Origin: Allium sativum
Lineage: Eukaryota > Streptophyta > Magnoliopsida > Asparagales > Amaryllidaceae
Assembly (NCBI GenBank): GCA_030737875.1
Contig: CM060912.1
Coordinates: 201,885,231 to 201,949,230 of the forward strand
Direction: 5' to 3'
Length of the DNA: 64,000 nt
The notes below the pieces were generated by a model that was not told where the DNA came from, searched no databases, and saw nothing but the letters and a program-made list of their open reading frames with translations. How positions within the stretch are numbered: the first letter of the stretch is position 1; every line of letters begins with the position of its first letter. Shown here piece after piece: positions 1 to 9,739 of this stretch. A program made the translations under genes and the position numbers.

Positions 1-189
1 AAGTCCTTAAAACATTCCACGTTGCCAATTCTGAATCCTTGGTTTCAGCGATTTCGAATCCCTCTAAATTCGTCTCCCTCGAACACTGCATTGCTAATTC
101 GATTCTCTCCGGCTCGACACCGCTTACTTTGAATCCCTCTTTAACGCATCTCTCCACTTTGCATCCCTTTCGCCCGAAACCTCTTCTAC

Positions 190-550
190 ATATCCCCGGG
201 GATACAAATTCATATCCCTCAGGGGACACGAAAACTAGTATCCCCCAGGAGTACGAAACTAACGTATCCCCAGGGATAAGAATTTGTATCCCTTAGGGGA
301 TACGAAAACTAGTATCCTCAAGGGATACGAAACTACGGTATCCCCAGGGATACAAAAACTCGTATCCATATGGGATACGAAACTACCGTATCCCCAGGGA
401 TACGAATTCGTATCCCTAATATGATACGTGAACTCGTACCCCTCAGGGGATATGAAAACTTGTATCCCCATGGGGATAAAAAGAAATCATATCCCAAGGG
501 ATACGAACTCCGTATCCCTTGGGATACGATGTTCGTATCCTCAGTGGGGA
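190..550. repeat. Array of about 14 short palindromes, period about 25 bp
   Basis: Units are imperfect to perfect palindromes of the form GTATCCC-n-GGGATAC, for example TATCCCCGGGGATA at 191-204 and GTATCCCTTGGGATAC at 512-527. They are separated by spacers such as GAAAACTA and GAAACTAC. Centres from about 320 onward fall near 345, 370, 395, 418, 444, 470, 496, 519 and 542, a regular 23-26 bp spacing. Weaker GAATCCCT-like relics extend left to about 50. The array lies upstream of the TATA box at 668, the U3 enhancer position of an LTR. Confidence 0.85.
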
Positions 551-667
551 TTTTATTTTCTCTTGTGCGCTATAGGAAGATGCAAAATTCGAGGCGTTGC
601 CTTCTAAGGATACAAAATTATGTTATATGGCCCCAAAATCTCACCTACTCCCACATAACGAACTACC

Positions 668-675
668 TATAAATA
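668..675 (+). promoter_or_regulatory. TATA box of the E0 LTR
   Basis: TATAAATA about 120 bp downstream of the palindrome array and about 385 bp before the LTR end. The context fits an RNA polymerase II promoter at the U3/R border. Confidence 0.5.
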
Positions 676-1056
676 CCCACTTGCTCATTCTTCACAAGGG
701 TTGGATTTTACTTGATTTGACAGCTCTGCAAGCTCCTAAAACACCAGTAATGGCAGCATAACATTTGAGGAAGAAGAAGACTATTTGCTTTTTCCAAGAT
801 TTGGCATATGGCAAATACGACTTCCAAATATATAAAAAGACCTGTAAATAAATGTCATGATGATGTTCAATGCTTGTAACTCTTTTTCGTGAACAATAGT
901 TAACAAACTACTTCAAAGTGGACGTAGGCTCCTCACGGACCTGTAAACCTTTGTGTCATTTACTGCCTTCCGCACTATAATTTTCCATATGCGAAACGTC
1001 AATTCTCGAGTTAAGAGAATCTTTGGGTGTAATGACATTTTTTGATGTCAACACTT

Positions 1057-1075
1057 TGGTGCTTTCACTAAGAGC
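1057..1075 (+). other. Primer-binding-site-like sequence of E0
   Basis: TGGTGCTTTCACTAAGAGC starts 3 bp after the presumed LTR end. A TGG start complementary to a tRNA CCA end is expected of a PBS. It differs from the Met-type PBS of the other elements here; I do not assign the tRNA. Confidence 0.45.
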
Positions 1076-1166
1076 TTGAACTCACTTCTTTCCGTGCACT
1101 TCCACCTCGACTTTAGCACGCTACTTGGGTCTCTTCTAAACCTGCCGCTTATCAACAACCCCAGCT

Positions 1167-1274
1167 ATGAGGAACCCTACTAATATGGATATCGTCCCTC
1201 CTATGGACCCCGATGCTCCAGCAACTCAAGCACAACTTTACATGTTTAAGAAGAAATCAGAGGTTGGATCTTGA
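1167..1274 (+). pseudogene. Truncated gag N-terminus of E0
   Basis: A 35-codon reading frame begins with ATG at 1167, about 90 bp after the PBS, and ends at TGA 1272-1274. Its product is rich in Pro, Asp and Met at the start (MRNPTNMDIVPPMDPDAP), then Gln and Lys, which is compatible with the unstructured start of a plant gypsy Gag. No capsid or zinc-knuckle sequence follows. The reading frame stops where a possible CACTA-type terminus begins (about 1291), suggesting interruption by a transposon rather than a gene end. The assignment rests mainly on position after the PBS; no domain is present. Confidence 0.35.
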
Positions 1275-1290
1275 GAGCTCAACGACACGC

Positions 1291-1643
1291 CACTACGCCA
1301 TGGATTGCATACTGCAACACCAGAGAAGTGATGCAGGAAGTCCCAAAAAATGTTGCTATAGGAAAAAAAATGATCTGTATCATTTCTCAGTATTGCATTT
1401 TACCACATTTCCATAGAGTCAAAGGTAACACCTTTGTGACCCTATGGCAACATCGGTACAGTTATTGCCATAGGTACGTCACTAGAACAAAATATCCTTT
1501 CACAACTGCCAAAAATAATTGTAATATGTCTATTACAACTGGCGTCCAATAGTTATATCCGCAATCGTAATAAAGTCAAACCTTTTTACAACTGTTTCTA
1601 GCAGTTGTTAAATTTTATTTTACAACTGCTAAAAGTGATTATG
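1291..1643. mobile_element. Possible end of a CACTA-like DNA transposon (left part, split by E1)
   Basis: Begins with CACTAC at 1291. It contains many short inverted and direct motifs of the type seen in CACTA subterminal regions: CCTATGGCAA (1441-1450) with its exact inverse TTGCCATAGG (1465-1474), and repeated ACAACTG/CAGTTGT words around 1500-1640, including an inverted pair near 1580-1600. The same CAACTGC word continues after E1 at about 14337. No transposase coding is seen and the opposite terminus was not found, so the class is inferred from style only. Confidence 0.3.
1639..1643. repeat. Left TSD of E1 (TTATG)
   Basis: TTATG directly precedes TGTAATGACCC and is repeated exactly at 14328-14332 after GGGTCATTACA. 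Confidence 0.95.
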
Positions 1644-2710
1644 TGTAATGACCCGCATTGGCAGAGGTATTATAATTAATTTATTTAATTATATAAATGG
1701 TGATTAAAAGGATTTAATGGTCGTGGAATTAAATAACGGTGAATATTTAATTTAAATAATAAATTAAATAATATGTTTAATTCTGGAATAATCATAATTG
1801 GATGAAATGACGATACGGTGTGAACTGGATCATCTGTGATATTTAATTCAGTTTAGAATTGAATTTGAATAACGAATATATTATTTGAACGACAGTTTGA
1901 ACGTATAATTATATTATAATTAAAATCGAGCTCGAAATGGCGTTGCAGTTCGCTATTTGACGATTTGAAATTCAACTAAATGTACAGGATTCGTTTTAAG
2001 CCGGATTTCTGTGAAACAAGAAACGTGTGGAGCTAGTGGAGTATATCTTTCTAGTGGAAGAGAAAAATCGGATTTCGTCGTGTAGATTTTGATTTACGTC
2101 CAAATCAAATTTTAGAAAAGTCGCTGTGGAATTCCTTTATAATTTATAAAGGAATTATTTATATTTTAAAAGGGATTTCAATATAAATGGAATATCGGGT
2201 TGACCCAGATTTGAAATATCGAGTTATAAATCCCAGTAGAGCCGTATGATATTCTGTTGTGAGTATATACGATAATACAAATTTATTTGTATTTAATTTA
2301 ATTATATTTAAATATATTTATATATTTAAATGGGTCATCTAGAGCTTTAAAAATAGCCACTTTTGCAAACGAAGTCGAAATTCGACGAAACTAATTTTGT
2401 TAGATCCGCAATGTCAAATAGTTGCTAGATGTCAATTTTCGTGATTTTTAGAGTCACTGTGTGGCTGTACGGATTTTTAGAGTGAGAAACCGTCAGTATT
2501 TTAACAATTAAAAATACGCTGTGTGAGCAAACGGAGTCGGAATTTGACGAAACCAGTTTCGTTGGGTCCGTAATGTCGAACTGTAGCTGCATGTCCAGTT
2601 TCGTGATTTTTGGGTATCACGTGTGATCATAGTATTTTTTAGAAGATAAATTAACAAAAAGAATATTCCGAGAATATTCTCTAACTCAAAATATCTAAAA
2701 CCCTATTCCC

Positions 2711-2719
2711 TATAAATAG
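2711..2719 (+). promoter_or_regulatory. TATA box, E1 5' LTR
   Basis: TATAAATAG at LTR position about 1068. The same 9-mer occurs in the 3' LTR at 10809-10817, in E5 and in both E3 LTRs. Transcription would start roughly 30 bp downstream, giving a leader of about 3.5 kb before the PBS. Confidence 0.6.
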
Positions 2720-3616
2720 CCCTCATTCCTTTCTAACCTAGAATTCATTTTTCCTTGGTCAAATTTCATTTCCGCCGTTCCTTTTTACAGCGAAAACATT
2801 TTTTGATCTTTGAAAATCAAGGGGAAATACAAATAAATTCTTATAAATCATATTATATATATGTATGAGTTTGGATTTGTGTATGCTTCGATCTCGTACC
2901 ATTTTCTGTGTGTTCGACGTCAGTATCGCTCACTGGAAATTCCAACGCAAGGATTAGGGTCCGAAAAATCATGAGAATGAGGAACTTGCGATCGATTTGG
3001 TGATTACTTCTAGATTGAGTGTAGAGTGTAGATTCAGTTGTGGGTTTTTGGTGAAAATTCGGTTATAAAAATGTCGATCTCTGTAATGGGTTACGCAATT
3101 TATTGCCGTCGTCGGAATGTGATTGAGGGGTTCGAAGTGGGTACTTTTGGCGTAGGAAGATGGAGTGTTGGTCAGGGAAGATAATGGTGATTTAAGGGTG
3201 AAGTTCAGTTAAGAGGAAAGGTAGAAGGAGGTGTTTAAAATATGTGGAAGTGGCCATGAATTTGTTTCGGTACCTGTAGAAGAAGGAAGGGAGGAGCACG
3301 GGTCTTGGTGTATGCGGGTGGGCTTGTGTGTGGTGATGGGCTAGGGAAAAAATCAAGGTTAAAGCCCAATTACTCTTTAAAAGGAAATAAAAAAACATTT
3401 GTTTTTATTTTTAAATAGTTAAAATTTGTGAATACCGCAACTTATTCATATATCAACCAAATCCAGCGAAACGGATCGCGTTAGGATCGTATGGACGGGA
3501 ACTCCACAATGGGACTGACTGGGAGTGGATTGGAGCTCATTTGAATTTATGGCGAAATAAATTGTTTGATTCAAATCAAACAACAGTTTATCGTTCTTTA
3601 ACGGTGAACTGCAAAT

Positions 3617-3823
3617 GTGAGTAAATCTCACTAACTCTGAACAGTTTATAATTTCATGTTGTATTTTTAGAACTGTTAAATATTGGCTGATTGATTGTGT
3701 GTTGACTGTTTGATTGAAATGCTAGTCAGTTAGTTGAATTTCTATATTGATTCTGTTTAACAGAATATATCATATGGAACTGAAAGTGATGTTGATTATA
3801 TTATGTAACATCTATGGATGTAG
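3617..3823 (+). other. Candidate LTR intron, E1 5' LTR
   Basis: GTGAGTAA at 3617 matches a plant 5' splice site and lies in a small hairpin (GTGAG-TAAAT-CTCAC). The matching 3' end is ...GGATGTAG|GGAAAC at 3823. In the 3' LTR the same interval is 11716-11922 and ends in GATGCAG. Equivalent pairs exist in E2 and E4. Splicing is inferred; no transcript data are available. Confidence 0.4.
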
Positions 3824-5470
3824 GGAAACAGGTTGGAGGGATCCAATTGGATTCCTCAATATTTAAAATACTGTTGTTTCATATATTATGATATATGATG
3901 TGATATATAATCGGTTGTTGATTATATGTGTTTGGACGATAGTGATCATTGTGATTTGATATGTTGAATACCATAACATACCGAAATGTTGATAAGGGAA
4001 TATTTTCAAAGTGATATTTGAAATAAAATATTTATAAATGGAATATTCATAAATAAGAAATATTTATAAATTGGAATATTTATAAATAGGAGATATTTAG
4101 AAAAGGGGAAAACGTTATAAAAAGGGAAACTGTTATAAGAAGGAAATCATTTTTTAAGTGGAGAACCGTTACAAAAAGTAAATCTTTAAAATGAATAAAT
4201 GTTGTTAAAAAGGAAATCTTTATGAAGCGAATAAAGGATTTAATCGTATATATAGTTTATTCAAATAGAATAAAAGGAGTTAATCGAATATATAGTTTAT
4301 TCAAATAGAATTAAAAGAGTTATCGAATATAGTTTAATCGATAGGAGTTAAGTGAATAGAGTTAGAGTTAATCGAATATAGTTACTCGAAAGAAAGGTTA
4401 AGTAAGGAAGTTAGTTAAAGAAATATAAAGTGAACTTTGCCTATTTCAAAGTTAGAAATGTCGTTCAGTTAAGGTCTGAGTGGTAGTTCTACCCCAACTT
4501 GATTGGCTTCGTTTTTAACTAAGGAATAGTTAAGGTTCGGTAGTAAAGGAAATGATTTGAGCTGGCATCGCGATGGCTTGTATAAACATCTGTCTAAGTC
4601 CAATGAAGAAGCTTTGGAAATGTTTTCCAAATAAGAAACCAGAAATGTTTTCAAATAAAGAAAACAAGAAATGGAAATGTTTTCCATTGTTAATAACGTA
4701 TATTTTCCAAATTTAGAAAATAAGAAATATTGAATATAGCTAAACAGGAGATAAGTAAATTAATGAAATAAAGAGATAAATGTTGAATGATCGATATAAA
4801 TTTCCATTTGGAAATAATATTGTTGTTTGCACACCTATTTTTCTTTGATAGTTAAATCACAGACTATCAAAGATTTGACCATTTTAACGTTGTTAATATG
4901 GAGAGACCGGTTGGATTATTTTCCAAAGAACCACTCTGTATTGGCATAAAAGCATTGCGAATCATATATGCCAAATGAAATTGAAAACGGAGTTATGCAA
5001 GGGCTATCCTGTTTACAGAATAGTGCCTTCGGTTCATCCTGTTCCTGGATGACTTGTATGGACGAATGTCTGACAGAGTATTTCTAGACGATCACGTATA
5101 TTGATTTCTTCAACCATACCAAGAGTGGAAGCGGAGAAGGAAACTTCTTTTAGCTAACACATAATGTATGGTTGAGGACGTCAATCGGTGATTTGATGGA
5201 TTTGATGATGTGGCATTCAAAGTGAATCTGGTGTGATGATAAAGCGTAGCTTCTAGCCTCATCATCCGGTAAATGACAGAAATCGGGCAGGCAGCATGGC
5301 TAAGTCGGTCGCACCGAAGTAGGGGGTATAATCACCTGATCTATAGTTTCATTTACTTCTAAAAATCTATTGTTGATGCTGTCCCATTCGGGAAATAGTT
5401 GCTGATCCCAACCGTTGGTGATATACATTCGATACACTCAAGCGAAATGAGTTGTCGGTCATGTGTGGCC

Positions 5471-5497
5471 GGGTTGCAAGATGTTCTTGTTGAACCC
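5471..5497 (+). other. Conserved 27-nt stem-loop, E1 5' LTR
   Basis: Nested stems GGGTT...AACCC and CAAGA-TGT-TCTTG within a highly conserved LTR island. The equivalent is found in E2 (32889-32915, 48368-48394) and on the minus strand of E4 (49982-50008, 60477-60503). The 3' LTR copy of E1 (13574-13600) has a damaged outer stem. Confidence 0.6.
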
Positions 5498-6222
5498 AGT
5501 TTATTCCTTTCTAGATATAGCGAAAGGTGGTTACATACCTTGTCATAGTTGGAAATCCATTACCCAATACGTGCTTGCGGTTTTGATTGTTTACTATATA
5601 TGTAGAACGTGAGATGAAAGCATTTCTACTAGATGATTATTATATTGTGTTGATAGACATTATTATAATATCAAAAGGTTTTTGATATAAAGATAATCTG
5701 GATTCTCATAAGGGAAAAACCCGTTTCGTTATACGGCGTGGTCTTATGAGATATCATTTAATTATTCAACTGTTTTAAATTGTTTTACTCGTACCAGTCC
5801 CATGACTGACCCGGAGTTTATTTGTTTGTTTCCCTAAACTCTTGGGTGCCTAAATTAGTACGGGCAGTCAAGTAGTCGGAATTTACAGATATACTGGAAG
5901 AGCTTGGAGCAGGAGGCTTCAGGATTATATAGTTATAGTTATTTCCACTGTGCTGTAAGTGTTGTACTTTGATAATGATGTATATTCAAGTACAAATGTA
6001 TATTTCAAGTTATGTTATATATATTATATGTTATTCTTTCCGCTGTGAGATTCGTGTTACTCTGATGTTGTGTTCTTCTTCTTCTTCTATTATAAGTTTC
6101 TATCTTATCTTTCCTCACCCTCTAATTTCTTTCATTAATGATCGGTATTTTTCGATGTTTGGTTAGTCATCAGTGAGTTTATGGCGATAACCGAAGTCGA
6201 CAAAATCCCGGGTCATTACAGT

Positions 6223-6234
6223 TGGTATCAAAGC
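6223..6234 (+). other. Primer-binding site of E1
   Basis: TGGTATCAAAGC, 2 bp after the LTR end. It differs at one base (G to A) from TGGTATCAGAGC, the complement of the initiator-Met tRNA 3' end used by many plant retroelements. Confidence 0.88.
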
Positions 6235-7259
6235 TTAAGTTAAGAATTATCTTAGCTCTGTGGCGTGACTCGGTAGAGATAGGGTTAGTAATACCCTAGA
6301 TTGAGTTGAGTGTATATATACGAGTGAACGTATTTGTATATTGATATAAAAATTGTTTTATGTTGTGGAGATTTATTGGTTGAGTAGTTTAGGAGTTCTG
6401 GTCGATCAGTTTGATCCACTGTATCGGTAGGGAGTTTATAAACACTCGAATACGATGGGTCGACACGATATGTTTTGAAAAGAGGGTAAATTAAAATAAG
6501 TTTACCCAAGATATATCTTGATATAGAGAAGATATATATATCAAAAATATAATATAGTAGATATATTGGTTGTTATTATAATCGAGTAAGATTATAAATT
6601 AAATGGTTATGTAAATAACCAATCAGAATTCATATAAGTGAAATACGTGAAATCAGATGAGTTAAATCTGAATTTTTAAACCAAAAATTTGATTAAAATT
6701 CTGGAGAATTGGATAAGTGTTTGTAAATGGATTTGGATTAAAGGTAAGGAAAATTTAAGATCTTGGGAGATTTTAAATTGTTTTACAAGCCGTGTGAATT
6801 ATAATTTGAAATGAATTTCAAAGTGGAAATGTTTAAAAAAATGGTTTTATAGTATTGAACTCACTTCGATCGCTGGAAAGTAGATTCTGATGATGACAGC
6901 TGCATCATCAGTATTCATTTTCGAGTTGTAAGTGACGAATTACTACCAGAGATACTGTTTTGAATTTGTTTTGGGAAAGACAAGTTGGGTTGAATTTCAA
7001 AATGGGATTTAAAATATAAAATTTGAATTTTTAAATAGATTTGAAACATTAACTTGTTTTAAAAGAAATAAACGAGAAGTTCCTTTATAAACGAATTTTT
7101 TAAATAGTTCTTTTACAAACGAAGTTTATAAATGAAGTGAAGAAAATTATCATTGGATAATTCAGAAATAAAAATACAAGGGTGAAATTGAAAGGGAAAT
7201 CTATTTTCCAAAGGTAGAAATATCGATTTCAAAAGGAATTGAAATCGAGACTTATGTAA

Positions 7260-7765
7260 AGAATGAATAAAGAAAGTTTGAAAAGGAATTTGAAAAAAGG
7301 AAGTTCAAACATAGAATGTAAATAAGAAATTCAAAGGGGATTTGAATATAGAAAATTCAAAAGGGGATTTGAATATAGAAAATTCAAAGGGGATTTGAAT
7401 ATAAAATTCAAATGAGATTTGAATACAGAAGATTTAAATAATGGAAAATTGAATATAGAATTCATATAGAGTAATAATGAAATTTGAATATAGAATTCAA
7501 ATAGATTGAAATGGAATTTGAAAATAGAATTTGAAAATAGAATTTGAAATAGGAATTCGAATATAGAATTCAAATAGAATTGAATTTGAAATTTGAATAT
7601 AGAAGATTCAAATAGAATTGAAACGAAATTCAAATATAAAATTTGAATAAGAGATTTGAATTGAAATTCAAATATAGAATTTGAATAAGAGAATTGAAAT
7701 GGAATTTGAATATAGGAAATTCAAATAGAATTGAAATGGAATTTAATTAGTTGATAAACAAGTTA
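7260..7765. repeat. Degenerate AT-rich tandem repeat in the E1 internal region
   Basis: Irregular tandem copies of words such as GAATTTGAATATAG and AATTCAAATAGAATTG, spaced about 20-30 bp. Because AATTCAAAT and ATTTGAATT are reverse complements, the field is also rich in inverted repeats and could fold extensively as RNA. Confidence 0.75.
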
Positions 7766-8350
7766 GACTTATATTTGAACATGTATATTCAAATAAAAAG
7801 GTGAAATAGGTAAACCAGTTAATTAGCCATTAGTAAATGGATCTTGAATTGAAGTTGAACTTTAGATAAGTAAAGGGGACTGGTAAATTTATATTTGAAA
7901 TCGAATATGAAACCTGAGTTTGAAAAAGTAGAATTTGATTAGTTTATAAGCAAGTTAAAATATATTTGAACATGTCATGTTCAAATATAAAAATGAAATA
8001 GACTAAAGAGTTAATTAACAAATTAACTAACGAATTGAGTTAAAACGATCAGGTATAGTTAAAATAGATTGGGCAGGTATAAATATGCATGAGATAGGTA
8101 TGGATAAGGTATGAAGGTATATAAATTGAATGCTCGACAAAGAGGTATGTATTTGATTCATATATGAGATTTTATGCGCCGTATCGACTAGCCGCTTGGC
8201 TTTTTCTTTTTCTTTTGAATTGGTGAGGGCCATGGGAGGCTATTTGAAATATCCTGATGCTCCTGGTACAAAGGAGGTTATGGCTAAATTTTCCGAGAAT
8301 TTAAGGAGTTAGAATATTTTTAAGATAATTTGATAGTTAGAAATCAACGT

Positions 8351-8353
<3 letters not shown>

Positions 8354-8388
<35 letters not shown>
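8354..8388. repeat. (AT)n microsatellite in the E1 internal region
   Basis: About 35 bp of AT repeats. Confidence 0.95.
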
Positions 8389-8389
<1 letters not shown>

Positions 8390-9703
8390 TCGATAAGGAA
8401 ACGAACTTAGAAATAGAATAGTAAAATCAAAAAGGAAGACTAAGAATAAAATCTAGTAAGAATAGAAAGAGGAAGCATATACGTGTTTAAGAGTGAATAA
8501 GTAGTTGTATGGTATTGATTATTTGAGTAAGTAGTCGTATCTGTTTTGACGTTATAAATGTTATTCAGTCAAGGTATGAGAGGTAGTTATACCCCAACTT
8601 GACTGATTTCGTTATTAACAAATAAATAGTAAGATTTCAGGCTCGAAGATCAATGTTGAATAAGAGTTAGTTGAATATAGTATTGGGTTGTCGTAACGAT
8701 GTTCTACACAACATCCGTTTTAACCCAAATAAATTTAAGCTTGGAAATAGAATAATAAATATTCCCTAAGTATAGAAATAAACGAGATCGGAAAAGAGAT
8801 AAGTAATTGGAATATTTTCCAATTATGAATAACATATATTTTCTAAAGTTTAGAAAATAAAGGAAGGCGATATTCGGAAATGTTTTCCAAATAACATAAA
8901 AAGCCAATATGGTTATTGAAAATATTTGGTTAATAAATATTGATAAAGAAATAGAGAAGTGATTTAACTAATGGAATATTAATTAAAGGCTCAGTGACAT
9001 GTTCAAAAGGAAAATTTGATTTTTGAAAAGAGTAAACTGTTTAAAAACTCCCAGGGAAAGACTGTTTGAATTAAAAACAAATTTAACAGAAATTTGTGAA
9101 AGCAAAATTTGAATTAAAGTAAAGCCAGTAAAGTGGTAATTGAATTGGATTAGAATGATATCAAGACAAATTGGATTGTGAGATTCAAATTTGAAGTGTA
9201 ATGTGATAATCAAGTTAAGAGTTGGGAATCGAGAAGAAACTCGAGTTGAAATGGTATTTGGCTTAGTTAAAAGCGAATGGTTGTGTGGTAAGGATAAATT
9301 GATCAGGATTTGATTGGGGCAACATTGGTATATGCTGGGTTGGTAGCATATGGGAGTGATAAAGTTGATATGCCCGACAAAAAGGTACAAGTTTATATTT
9401 CATACGGTATGAGATTTTGATAAGCCGAATTGGCAAGCCGCTTGGCTGTTTGATTTTCTTTTTGGTTGGAGATGGCCCAGAGAGGCGAGTTGGAGTTTGA
9501 CCGATTGACCAGTACAAAGGAGGTGCTGGCAAAAAATTTCGAAGAGTTAAGGCGTTAGAAAATTTTCAGGATTTTTGAAAATTTTCGTTGATAAGAATTA
9601 ATTAATAATTTAATTAAAATTAAACTGGTTCAGTTGAAACTGAAGTTAAGAAGTGAACAAATATGTTCTAACCAGTCGATTGGGTCGTCCTCTACCTTTT
9701 AGC

Positions 9704-9739
9704 AATTTCGAGGACGAAATTATTTTAAGTGGGAAAGAT
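9704..9739 (+). other. Pre-PPT hairpin and polypurine tract of E1
   Basis: AATTTCG-AGGA-CGAAATT (9704-9721) is a perfect 7-bp stem with a 4-nt loop. It is followed by ATTTTAAG and the purine tract GTGGGAAAGA ending just before the 3' LTR. The PPT primes plus-strand DNA synthesis. The hairpin recurs at the same place in E2, E3, E4 and E6. Confidence 0.85.

Larger units (their letters stand above)
1..1053 (+). mobile_element. 3' portion of an LTR (element E0), cut by the window start
   Basis: Read as the right part of a 5' LTR. It holds an upstream palindrome array, a TATA box at 668, a plausible transcribed leader, and an end in ...TCAACA at 1053, followed directly by a primer-binding-site-like sequence and a gag-like start codon at 1167. 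The left end lies outside the window and no partner LTR is visible, so the boundary at 1053 is inferred from the PBS position. The sequence does not resemble the TGTAAY..CCC elements filling the rest of the window, so it is a different LTR family. Its downstream coding region is broken off at about 1274. Confidence 0.55.
1644..6220 (+). repeat. 5' LTR of E1
   Basis: 4577 bp, matched along its length by 9740-14327. In order: a block with TTTCTAGTGGAAGAGAAA at about 2049; two ACGAAAC..GTTTCGT-type modules (2385, 2547); TATA at 2711; a more GC-rich stretch near 2880-3350; a splice-like donor hairpin at 3617; AT-rich imperfect repeats at about 4020-4420; a box starting AAGGTCTGAG at 4471; a conserved island at 5390-5560; TCTTCTTCTTC near 6075; end ...GGGTCATTACA. 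Most of these blocks recur in E2 and E4. I see no protein-coding sequence. Confidence 0.93.
6235..9703 (+). other. Non-coding internal region of E1
   Basis: AT-rich, and no retrotransposon protein motif is visible in any frame. It holds a degenerate repeat field (7260-7765), an (AT)n run at about 8354-8388, and a duplicated module: a GC-richer piece with CCGCTTGGCT and GTACAAAGGAGGT at 8133-8300 and again at 9374-9545. The stretch 8571-8610 copies a box otherwise found in the LTRs (4471-4510). The second module copy leads into the PPT. Reading frames of 60-135 codons here are low-complexity and look like chance. Confidence 0.75.

Noticed and set aside
190..550. CRISPR-like array
   Set aside because: The repeats are short palindromes with near-identical spacers, in plant retroelement sequence. 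CRISPR arrays have unique spacers and are prokaryotic.
3446..3631. Antisense frame of about 61 codons present in all four E1 and E2 LTR copies (11545, 29421, 37027)
   Set aside because: It begins at a non-ATG codon, overlaps the conserved splice-like hairpin on the other strand, and shows no domain. In E4 only part of the frame is recognisable. A conserved nucleotide block explains it.
7331..7633. 100-codon Phe/Asn/Ser-rich minus-strand frame in E1
   Set aside because: Low-complexity translation of the AT-rich tandem repeat; no family resemblance.
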